From Phoma sp. XZ068 (Eukaryota; Ascomycota; Dothideomycetes; Pleosporales; Didymellaceae): a stretch of DNA of 64,000 bases. Position 1 is the stretch's first letter, and each line of letters opens with the position of its first letter. Position numbers and translations under genes: made by a program. Below the pieces are notes generated by a model, which was not told the DNA's origin, searched no databases, and saw nothing but the letters and a program-made list of their open reading frames with translations. Shown here piece by piece: positions 50,991 to 59,833 of the stretch. The stretch covers positions 558,001 through 622,000 of the forward strand of contig RBKR01000010.1 of the NCBI GenBank assembly GCA_004835665.1, in the 5' to 3' direction.

Positions 50991-53133
50991 CCGTGCACGG
51001 ACTCGTGATGCGCATGGACGCGTGATGCGCACCCAACCACTTTTGACCCCCAGATAAAAGTGAGGCTATTGAGCCACACACAAACGCGATCATCACGAGA
51101 AAAGCTGGTGGATTAATCTATTGACTATTGCGCACATTTTGACGATCTCATTTTGTACGTAGGCTTGGTGTAGCGACCGCTCTTGGTCTTGACAGGTGGT
51201 GGTGGTGGGGACGGCTTATGAGCAACCTGCCAACTGCGCACACCACCACGACCACGACGCTTCGTTACTTTTGACTGCAATTGCTGTGAGGCCTTGCCTG
51301 TAGCCTGTTTAGGCAATTGGATACTTTTTCCAGCGTCGCGAAGCGCTTTTGCAGCTGCTCTGGCTGCCTTGCGAGCGTCGATTTGAGCGCGCTCTTCAGC
51401 ACGCTTCTGAGCGCGCTCTTCTGCTACCCTCTCTCTCTCTGCACGCTTCTGCTCTTGCTCTTTGACCTTAAGCAGCTTATTTTGGTGTTGAATTCCACGC
51501 CTGGTAGTCTTAGCAGCGTCTTCTTCTAATTTCCGCTGCTCAATTGCCTTAAGCTCTTGTTCAGCTCGCTCTTTCGCACTTGGACTGTACAAAACAGCTC
51601 CACCTTGCACGTTAGGGTCAGTAGGTTGCAAAGGCAGTACTTTCTTCTTCTTCCTCTTCTTCTTATTAACTGATAAGGCCTCTTCAAGGCCTTCTACCTT
51701 GTGCTTATATAGCTCTAATTGCACATGGAGTTGGTGGAAGGCCTGGTCAACTGCTGCAGCGGTACCAGGTTGATCACTTGCCCGCTCACGCCTTAACAGC
51801 CTCTGCGTCTTCAAATAACTAGGTGAACTAGGTGCTGGCTGAAGCTTTGATGGCTCTGGAGTCGTGCTAGGTGACTGAGGTGGTGGTGTTTTGAACCGAT
51901 CGAGTATAACGTCAGCGTTGGGTGGGTAGATTCCAGTGCACTCAAAGGCTCGCTTGACCAACGCCTCAGTGAAGGTACTCTTCCAGGCCGCCCAGAAAAT
52001 AGAGAAGAAGTCGCTCTGATTGACTGGGCACCAGCCTAGTGTGGTGTGGTTGCGACGAAGGAGCTCTTTGGAGTAGTTTGACGCCAGCGATTTGAAGCAC
52101 ACCACATCGAGCGGCTGAAGCGTGTGGGTAGCGTGCGGAGGGAAGATAAGCAGCAGAATCCTGTGGTTATGAGCGTAATCGATGAAGGCCTTCGTCACGT
52201 GGCTGCCGTGCCCGTCAAGGATAAGTAACCTGTACTTCCCCCGAGCCTTGACCTTAGTATAGCGATCAAACACCTGTTGCAACCACGCCAAACCCAAATC
52301 GTCGTTCGTCCATCCATTATGTGAGACGCCGAAGTGGACAGAGTGCTTATCGGCATCGATTTCGCGTACCCAGCTTTGCTGTACCGTGAGTGATGGTGAA
52401 GGAAATATGACTGCTGGAGGTAAGGTTGACCCATCGCCACATATTGATGCCAGCACCGTCACCCATTTTCTGTTGCCGTCGTGCGATGACTGCTTATACT
52501 GCTTAAGCCCATAGAGCTCCTTATCAAAGATTCTGACGCTCTTTCCAATCACTCCAATCATGAAGCCCTTCTCATCCATGTTGTACGTGTTCTCCGCCTC
52601 TACCTCATGCTCGTCGATTTTACCGTGCAAAAGAGTGAAGTACAGGCGGTACTTCTCACTAGAATCAGCCTCGTGGCGGCTGGTTTCCATAGGCGTTGTC
52701 CAGGCCGTAATAAGCGTGTCGTGGTTGCGATGAAGGAAGCGCGTCACCCATCGATCGCTTGGCGCCCAAGCACACAAGGGAGTGACTATATTTATAATCA
52801 TCTGCCTTGTAGGCATTAAGTGTCTCTCTGTGAGTCCTCTGATGTACTGTACAACCTCTACCTCATCGCGTGGGTGTAGCAGTCGTTGGGAAGATGCCTT
52901 GGTTGCATGGCTGACGACTTCACCACGGTGTTGACGCGTCAACGTTGAGCGACAACAACTGTGTTTTTTAGAAAGAGCTGTATATGAAAAATGTTCTCCA
53001 GGCTTCAAACTATTAGCTCTTCAAGGGCTTCCTCTAACGGCATCGTGGTGTTGAGGTATGGGGGTGCAAACGACGCGTCAAAAGTTGGTGGGGTGCGCAT
53101 CACGCGTCCATGCGCATCACGAGTCCGTGCACG
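50991..53133 (-). mobile_element. Fot1/pogo-like transposon, nearly intact and recently inserted
   Basis: The 2143-bp element has perfect ~45-bp terminal inverted repeats starting CCGTGCACGGACTCGTGATG, flanked by TA (50989-50990, 53134-53135). Each end carries the motif CGTGATGCGCA twice, GACTCGTGATGCGCATG then GACGCGTGATGCGCACC. Its right end sits inside the N-terminal coding part of an older Fot1-like gene, so it is a nested, younger insertion. Identical ends support recent transposition. Confidence 0.93.
51125..53043 (-). pseudogene. Fot1/pogo-like transposase, one early frameshift
   Basis: The open frame from 53008 down to 51125 encodes about 627 residues: helix-turn-helix (ALSKKHSCCRSTLTRQHRGE), LTERHLMPTRQMI, and the catalytic blocks NMDEKGFMIGVIG, LLILDGHGSH and TLQPLDVVCFKSL. 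Next is GIYPPNADVILDRFKTPPPQ, then a long Lys/Glu/Arg-rich coiled coil and a basic GRGG tail. The true start appears to be the ATG at 53043 (MPLEEALEEL), but one base is missing in codon 11 relative to the 38182 copy (LDNLRPGE there). The ATG is therefore out of frame with the rest. Everything else is intact. Without a usable upstream start the element may now depend on another source of transposase. Confidence 0.85.
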
Positions 53134-53390
53134 GTAATCGCTGCCTGGTCCTCTTTTGACGCGCATTCCCCGTTCAGTTGTCGCGTCAAAGTTGACCGCG
53201 TTACACCATGTTTTTCGGCTAACTTAGTATATTGAAAATCATCGCGATGACGAGTAGCACGTCCTTCTGCAACAGCTTCCTTTATAGACATAGTTGCGTT
53301 GAGAGATAGTGGGTGGAAGAAGTACTGTCATTATGCCGAGGCGCGCGTTGCGGCGCATGCGCATTGCGAGCACGGACACGGTAACTGGAC
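53134..53390 (-). pseudogene. Older Fot1-like remnant split by the 50991-53133 element
   Basis: From 53291 the minus strand reads MSIKEAVAEGRATRHRDDFQ, then YTKLAEKHGVTRSTLTRQLN and GECASKEDQAA. It is cut at the TA at 53134-53135, where the younger element begins. The terminal repeat beyond the start ends GAGCACGGACACGG near 53390, followed by TA. Only the helix-turn-helix region survives here. Confidence 0.75.
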
Positions 53391-53875
53391 TGCTTGGCGC
53401 TGTCCTCAAACTTGGACTGCTTGGACTAATTCTTGGCAGTCAATCAATCAGTCTCAGCAATCTGGACTGATTGTGAGCAAGTCTGGGGTCTGATAAGTGA
53501 ATGCGGTAGCCCAATTACCTTAAGTGTGAATCTCTTTTATTTCCACGGTTGCGTTTAGGCTGATTCAAAACCCGAAAATGTTTGTCCAAGTTCTGCAACC
53601 CAAAACCAGATTTATAACCCGACTGCAAATGATGGCACTGTGACTGTTATGGATCCAGGATTTCGAAAAGTTTGGAAAGGGGTTCAATATTCAGTGTCCA
53701 ACAGATGCGGAAATGCAAAATGAGATTTATGGAGAGTCTGGGCTTCACAACAAGGCATTACACAAAGCTTCATACAGAACGGTCCCTCGTATGCATCCGA
53801 TATAAATTATTCGATATCTTGGCGCCCTCTTGTGACTCACTCACTCTCTTGTATGACTCACTCTCCTGTATGACT
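53391..53875. other. No supported gene
   Basis: Non-coding sequence. The last ~50 bases are a small run of TGACTCACTCTC-like repeats into which the solo LTR was inserted. Confidence 0.4.
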
Positions 53876-54128
53876 TGTTGGCAGGTCTAGAAAGTACGGT
53901 GATATCTGGATCGGGGAGACCGAAACTCTATACCTTCGGTGAGACCGAGACGATCGGGGTGACCGTCGGCCAGGCCGAAGAGCTGAAGCTGAGGCCGTAG
54001 ACATAAAGGAATAGGTTGCGCTCTGGAGAAAGGAACTGAGATCTCTCGAAAAAAGAAAATTTCAACTCTATTGAGACATGCGTCACATGCGCCACAGTAT
54101 TAGAGTTCTCATACGAGTCATACCAACA
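53876..54128 (-). repeat. Solo LTR, 253 bp (copy 2) with target duplication
   Basis: Inverted copy of 48805-49057, TGTTGGCAGG...CATACCAACA, flanked on both sides by TGACT (53871-53875 and 54129-54133). A perfect 5-bp duplication with a single LTR is the footprint of LTR-LTR recombination after insertion. It lies 111 bp upstream of the reductase start codon and could affect that gene's promoter. Confidence 0.92.
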
Positions 54129-54239
54129 TGACTCACTCTCTTGTTGACATTCATTTGCTCAGCAACAAATTCAATTTTCACAAAGTCCCTCGTCAAATGA
54201 CAACAATAACTGGCTGTCACTCTCCTGCTCAACAACACA

Positions 54240-55501
54240 ATGACGCGGGTTCTGCTTACTGGTCAGATTATTCCCCTTCCAATTGAGCCTACACTAACGG
54301 TGTTCAAGGGGGTAGCGGGTTCGTCGCCACTCATATCCTATACACGCTGTTGGAGCACAGGTTTGTACCTCAATTTCATCCCATCAATATCTGATCATAC
54401 CTCAGGCGTTGTTAACTCACCAACCGTAGTCATTCTGTTGTGATAACCGTACGGTCCGAAGGCACAGCCAACAAGATCCGCGCCGCACATCCGAACACCC
54501 CAAAGTCCCAGCTAGATTTCTGCATAATTCGCGATATTGCAGAAGAAGGTGCCTTCGACGAGGCAGTCAAGTCTAATCCTCCTTTTGAAGCTATCATCCA
54601 CACCGCTTCACCGTTCCATCTCAATATCACTGACACAAAAAAGGATCTTTTGGATCCGGCAATCCTCGGCACGACTGGACTTCTGAAGGCTATTAAGCAG
54701 CATGCTCCTTCTGTGAAGAGAGTGGTACAAGGGCCCCCAACATATCATCATTATTTTGCTGATTCATGGCTACTTCAGGTCGTCACTTCATCCTTTGCCT
54801 CGATTATCAACGGCAAGAGAGGAAACAGCTGTACCGAACACACATACACAGAAGAAGACTGGAACCCCATTACTGAACAAGAAGCTTTCTTGGATCCCTT
54901 GAGCGGCTATAGAGGTATTGGCGGCTCTCATCCGCCCTCTTCCATGCCAATGACGTAGCTAACCATCCGCGCAGCAAGCAAAACATTCGCTGAACGTGCT
55001 GCGTGGGAATTTGTCGAAAAGGAAAACCCCGCCTTTACGCTCACCACATTGTGCCCACCCCTCGTGTTCGGACCGATCAGGCACCACCTGGACCATCTCA
55101 GCTCACTCAACACGTCCAACCAGCGCGTCCGCAACTTCATCCGAGGTGACTACAAGACCTTGATACCCGACACCGGGACGTCCTTCTTTCTCTGGGTGGA
55201 CGTCCGCGACCTAGCCCTTGGCCACGTCAGGGCAATGGAACTTCCGGAAGCAGCTAACAAACGCTTTTTCATCGCTGCGAATTACTTTTCAAACAAAGAA
55301 ATTTGCGAGATTATCCGGGAAAACTTCCCTGAGTACCGAAATAAGTTGCCCACGAACGATATAAAGGGTGGCGGCTACCCTGAGGAGGGACTTTACAAGT
55401 TTGATAACAGCCGGACGGGCAAGATGCTGGGGATTAAGTTTCGATCGCTAGAGGAGAGTATTGTGGACTTGGTTAAGTCATTAAAGCGTATCGCTTCTTA
55501 G
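54240..55501 (+). CDS. NAD(P)-dependent epimerase/reductase, Gre2-like
   Basis: Five exons (54240-54261, 54309-54360, 54430-54724, 54779-54914, 54975-55501) splice to an intact 343-residue protein. All introns are 47-69 nt GT-AG. The N-terminus MTRVLLTGGSGFVATHIL has the Rossmann TGGxGF dinucleotide loop. HTASPFHLNITD and VVVTSSFASIING follow, the latter with the catalytic Ser. Next is SGYRASKTFAERAAWEF with the YxxxK catalytic pair (spanning intron 4), then LCPPLVFGP and the C-terminal RTGKMLGIKFRSLEESIVDL. This is the extended-SDR group of Gre2/methylglyoxal or aldehyde reductases and dihydroflavonol-reductase-like enzymes. The substrate cannot be read from sequence. It is cytosolic, with no signal peptide. 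A solo LTR sits just upstream. Confidence 0.93.
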
Positions 55502-56295
55502 CTCTATCTAAGGGCCTGTTTAGTGATGAATCTACAGTGTAGGGTGTAGGTGTATGCAGGACTTGTCGGCAATTCAATATTGATTGATAAGGGTGGTATT
55601 GATACTGAATCGATACCCAGACCCAAAATTGATATTGAATTGACAATATTGCCAAGGAATTACCCGATTGGGACAAACATAGAATCTGGGGTGTTTCAGA
55701 CGATTGTGCGCCTATAGTCCGGAAAGCCCATTGCCGTCGCTTTCTACTTCGGCTGTGTATTGTCAGGATCTTCTGCCGGTATGTATTAATTGATCTGGCA
55801 AAGTTGTCAAAACTTTGGGGCTGTAAGGATTATCTCATTAATCAAGCTGGGCCTGAGACTAAGTAATGACGCTAATTAGTCATGTAGACAAGGTCACATG
55901 ACCACTGCCTTCATCGCCCATCTTGACAAAAGTCGGGTTATGCACGATCTGTCAGCGACTGTGTATTGAGTTTGAATACTGATGGCGATGCTGCAGTAGC
56001 TATACGAAGTTTCTGCGGCTGTTCAGGTGTTATCGATTCATAAAAATGGGCCTGATGAAGCGTATGAGTCTGACAAGGATCTCTTGTCGGCTGCTCTCTA
56101 CAATCATAACCCAGCTGACGCCTACCAAGAGGCATTGAGTCGCTGCCAGGAAGGCCGTAACAGAAGCATTGTGGTTATACGTCAGCCAAAGGATTCTAAT
56201 TTGAATCTCCACTTTCACAGTTTGTCACACTTCCTCACTGAAGGTCGCACCGCCTTCAGTGCAAAATTAGTGCGCCAGCAAAGCTTACACTTCCC
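55502..56295. other. Intergenic, no supported gene
   Basis: Short AT-rich repeats (GATATTGAAT-like, 55575-55650) follow the reductase; nothing else is recognised. Frames at 56027-56299 show no motif. Confidence 0.4.
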
Positions 56296-57178
56296 TTAGG
56301 CTTTGCAGCAGCAGATGCTAGGCAGCCAGAGCAGAATAGATACGACTCCGAGACCGATGCCGAGCCAGAGGACCAGCAACATCCCAATGCCCATGGAGAC
56401 ATCGATCTGAAAGGAGCCGAAACCTGCGCGAAGCACGCCACTCAAGACGCCGTACACTGCAGTGGCAGTAATCGCGGCCATGATGCCGAAGAGTGATGAT
56501 AACTACTGGCGGTTAGTTGAGGTGGCTCAAGCCAGAGCATTCATGAGGTGACTCACCGCCGCGAGAGCAGCCGTCAGCAGGCTTCAAGCCCGATGGGACA
56601 TGGCAAAGAAACCGGTGACAAACTCCAAGGCATTGAATACAGTTGCGATCATGAACGCTCCAATCATCCAGCCTGTAGCCCTTTTCAGATTAAAATCGAG
56701 TTTGCTCTGTAAGGAAGCATTTCTCAGACCCCACACATCAGCAGCATCAAACCAAAACTGCTCCGTGGGTGAAGAGCAATACGTGATCGTTTCTACACCT
56801 TTCACCCTATCTCCTTTGCAGTATGACCACAGCCCGACCAGATAGAAGTCGCTAAGCGCACCGAGCGGGGCACTGCCAGGTACGTTGTTGGGAGGTGTAA
56901 TGTTAACATTGATGTCGCTGACGCCTTTCTTGTCGAGCACCGTCTGAGGGTCTAACGTGATGTTCCTTGTATTTGCCTGTAGCAGATGTCAGCTTCCCTA
57001 AGCTGAGCCCTGGTGTCCTCTGTACTTTAAGGAAATACTGGTCTCGGCCTAAGGATGTAGATGGAGCTCTATTGTCATGACTTAATTGTCCAACCATAAC
57101 AAGCACTAGCGACATTAGTGAGACCGTTGTTAATGCCATCGGCGTGATAGTGCATAATCTGCGCGATTTCTTTCCCAT
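56296..57178 (-). pseudogene. SUR7/PalI-family membrane protein, single frameshift
   Basis: Exons run 57178-57026, 56976-56558 and 56502-56296. The start is MGKKSRRLCTITPMALTTVS with the first TM helix. Intron 1 joins YFLK to ANTRNITLDPQTVLDKKG. The extracellular part holds SDFYLVGLWSYCKGD, the W...C signature of SUR7/PalI. Then come GWMIGAFMIATVFNALEFVT (TM2), a missing base near 56590 after AMSHR, and LKLLTAALAA. After intron 2 come LFGIMAAITATAVYGVLSGV (TM3) and the last helix with SICCCKA. With one base restored the protein is 259 residues, normal for the family. These proteins mark eisosomes or help pH sensing. A single shift could also be a sequencing error. Confidence 0.72.
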
Positions 57179-57601
57179 GTTTGTGACAAAGCGCTGAGGG
57201 ACCAGCGAAATACCAGAGGCGGACGAAAGACCACAAGAGTATGTTTTTCGTCAACCGGGCACCACGGGCTATACTAGGATAAAGGAGGATTTGACGAGAG
57301 TCTTTGAGATGTTATATAGCGCTTGATAGGGTCAAGGTCTAATATAAGCATGATCGTGAGCGGAAGCGCAAGCGCAAGCATATCCATAAGCGTAATCGTA
57401 ATTGTGAGCGTAAGCATGCCTCAACAAGCAGGACATTAAGTGGTGTAGTTGCCATATTACACTCAAGATAGTAACCCAACGTCTCAGCCCCGTTCTCAAA
57501 CCGCTTATCCTGGCTCAGTCCCCACGAGTCCAGACACTTGAGACAACTCCAAAGAAGACTCAGCGAATGCTCTTTGTTGTAGTCTCCGCCCTTTCCTCAA
57601 A
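57179..57601. other. Intergenic; short degenerate hexamer repeats
   Basis: At about 57355-57418 a run of related units (GCGCAAGC, GCGTAAGC, GCGTAATCGTAAT) occurs upstream of the SUR7/PalI gene. No gene is supported. Confidence 0.5.
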
Positions 57602-58057
57602 TCACCGACCCATCCGAGACACTCCACGACTCCTAAACTCCCAGTCATCGTCGTCATAGACGCGGTCGCTCTTGTGGTTCGCCGTCATGCCTGGCGTGTC
57701 CCAATCGGGCTGGCGCGGATACGGATCCCGCTTACCAGTGCGGCTCTGCGGCATCGTGCCCCTACAGCGGCAGCAGCGGTAGTCCTTGCCGCCGTCCTGG
57801 GTGTTGGGGCTGGATAGGCGGTAGCCGTAGTTGGACATGTCGGCGGTCAACTGCAGGTAGGTCTTCTTAGCTTGCATCGGGCAGGGACGGTTGGTGGCTG
57901 GGTTGATTCCTTCTCGCGCCCAGTACTGTTGGCACATGAGGATGTCCCACTTTCCGTGGAGCATGAACTGCCTCTCGTCGATGGGGATGGGTTCACCGCG
58001 GTGGTTGTGGCCCCGGTGCGCGCATTGGCTGCCAGTCCAGTACATCCATTCGCACAT
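57602..58057 (-). CDS. Small Cys-rich hypothetical protein
   Basis: The likely start is the ATG at 58057 (MCEWMYWTGSQCAHRGHNHR), giving 151 residues. The frame opens further upstream, but that part runs into repeat-like DNA. It is rich in Cys, Tyr, Trp and Arg: DERQFMLHGKWDILMCQQYW, ATNRPCPMQAKK, TADMSNYGYRLS, KDYRCCRCRGTMPQ, then a charged, disordered tail (YDDDDWEFRSRG). The CxxC-type pairs could bind zinc. There is no signal peptide. I do not recognise a family; it looks like a conserved fungal hypothetical protein and may have upstream exons I could not find. Confidence 0.5.
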   Translation of the reverse strand: MCEWMYWTGSQCAHRGHNHRGEPIPIDERQFMLHGKWDILMCQQYWAREGINPATNRPCPMQAKKTYLQLTADMSNYGYRLSSPNTQDGGKDYRCCRCRGTMPQSRTGKRDPYPRQPDWDTPGMTANHKSDRVYDDDDWEFRSRGVSRMGR

Positions 58058-58232
58058 GGTGTCGTATTCGTTGCTGTTATAGAATTGGTTTGAATAGTTG
58101 TTATAGTTGTGGTTGATAGGTGACTCAGTTTCAGTACTCCACCAGAAAATTTCGCGATAGTAACTTTTGTGTGTGGCTTTGCAGCCACATTTTTGCAGGC
58201 GCTGGTTGGGGTGCTGGGTGTGCATTACGGGT

Positions 58233-58370
58233 CGTTTTCAGAATACCCGTGCCAACCCGAGCTGGTCAAATCAGAAAATATTTTAGATGTTGTGCTGCAC
58301 GTTAAGCTGTTGTGGCGTACTCTCTGGCCTCTGATTTGACTGATTTGGGGCGGCACAGGTATTCTGAAAA
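58233..58370. mobile_element. 138-bp MITE-like element
   Basis: The left end CGTTTTCAGAATACCCGTGC and the right end GCACAGGTATTCTGAAAACG are inverted copies (about 20 bp with one or two mismatches). Inside them TCAAATCAG and CTGATTTGA form a second inverted pair. There is no coding capacity. The target duplication is not clear. Confidence 0.65.
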
Positions 58371-58379
58371 CGCCTATTG

Positions 58380-58540
58380 TCAATATAAGGATGTGGAGGC
58401 CAGAGGCCGAGATGGTGCACGGTTTGGTTACACAAAGCTCGCGTGTAACCACACAAGCATGTATTTTGCAAATTAGAAAAGGAACATCAGAGAATCAACA
58501 CAACACACATCATCGCATTATAAGCATTCAATCTGACACC
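58380..58540 (-). repeat. Repeat related to the 48300-48489 insertion
   Basis: On the minus strand ACATGCTTGTGTGGTTACAC and GCGAGCTTTGTGTAACC match 48363-48402 with few changes, and weaker similarity extends on both sides (TTGATTCT... and CCGTGCA...GCC). GGTTACAC and GTGTAACC can pair as a hairpin. Confidence 0.5.
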
Positions 58541-59833
58541 TATACAGTATGCATGTGCACGCCACGTCACCCGCTTTTAGCGTCCTCATCGGAAGTGCAC
58601 TTTTACAGCCTCTCTATCACCTAGACATAAGAAACAAACAAATATTAAGGGCATAGGCAGACTTTTTCGTACATAGTTGCGCGTAGAGCAGCCTTACATT
58701 CAATCTTCGAGACCTATCGTGGTGTTGGAGCGTCTAGCCAATTGACAGGTGCCACTAGTGTTGACCTGTCACAGCCATCGTCATTGAATGGAACTGTGGC
58801 CGCCGAAATCAACGCCTCCTGCAAACTTGCCTTTTCGGGATCGAACAATGACTGTTAGTGGCACTGAGAACGGATCGCCCTGCACAGGCACGACTGAGGT
58901 AGCCCTATGAGGGATGCGTCCCAAGAGTGGGGTCGCGCTGACTCACTAACGTACGGCTGGGACAGCCTTAAGACAGAAACCTAACCGCGTCCCGCTACGT
59001 ACGACACACGAGACGTGGCTCGTGCTTTCTGTTGTTCAACGTGAGTGGTTAAAAATCAGATCACAGGGGCCATTGGGTGTGCACGGAGTAGCGCAAATCA
59101 GATTAGGCAATCTGATTTAGAGAAAACGGTTAGAATATACTTTCTAAACTTCTATTTAACTAAACTTAGAAGATCTTTTTATCTTTTAACTAGTACGCGT
59201 TGCCTAGATAACTAGTAGCTAGCGTAATATACTTACTATAAGTGTCAGAATTTAATGAATGTTGTGGGCAGAGTGGATTATCATTGATTGTGTTCTGTCT
59301 GCTGCTTTCTTCTATAGCTCCTCTGCTTCCGGAGGTTCCGTAGATCGCACTAGTTATCGGTCCTACTATTTATCGCTCTTTCCTTGTATTTGACAATCTG
59401 ACAAATGCAGTGATCATAAATTATCACGAATCGACCCTATAATGCACTTTAACACAGCCTTGGTAAGCCCTCGTCATGTGCGCCGTGCGCTAAGAACAAA
59501 GAGAAATGCTGAAACCGGAAACCAATTACAGCCGCAACCGTTCTACAGCTGAGCATCCCCGCATTTTGGTTAGGCTGCTGGAATACGTGAGGCAAGGTGG
59601 TGAGAACACGCATCCGAGTGGTGCGCCCGGCTTCTTAGCCCTTGCAAAGTTGTGATAGCTAAGGGCTGAACTTTACTCGTACGGCTGAAGTGCAAAGGTG
59701 GAGCTAATGCAGCGTCTTTGACACGACGTATTACATGCTATAAAGAGGCTCCTTGGTTTAGGCGATACGTCGGCGATGGTGCTGGACGTCGCCTACACTA
59801 CACTACACAACCTAGTCGCTCTCCAAGGTTGAC
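58541..59833. other. Intergenic, promoter side of the NLR-like gene
   Basis: No gene is supported. An AT-rich patch lies at 59105-59260. The last hundreds of bases must contain the NLR-like gene's promoter. Confidence 0.45.

Noticed and set aside
48805..54128. The two 253-bp LTRs as ends of one retrotransposon
   Set aside because: They are in opposite orientation and the DNA between them contains other elements, no gag or pol of its own, so they are independent solo LTRs.
57355..57418. GCGTAAGC-type repeats as an origin or binding array
   Set aside because: The units are irregular in length and sequence and no such site is known to me; kept only as a note in the intergenic entry.
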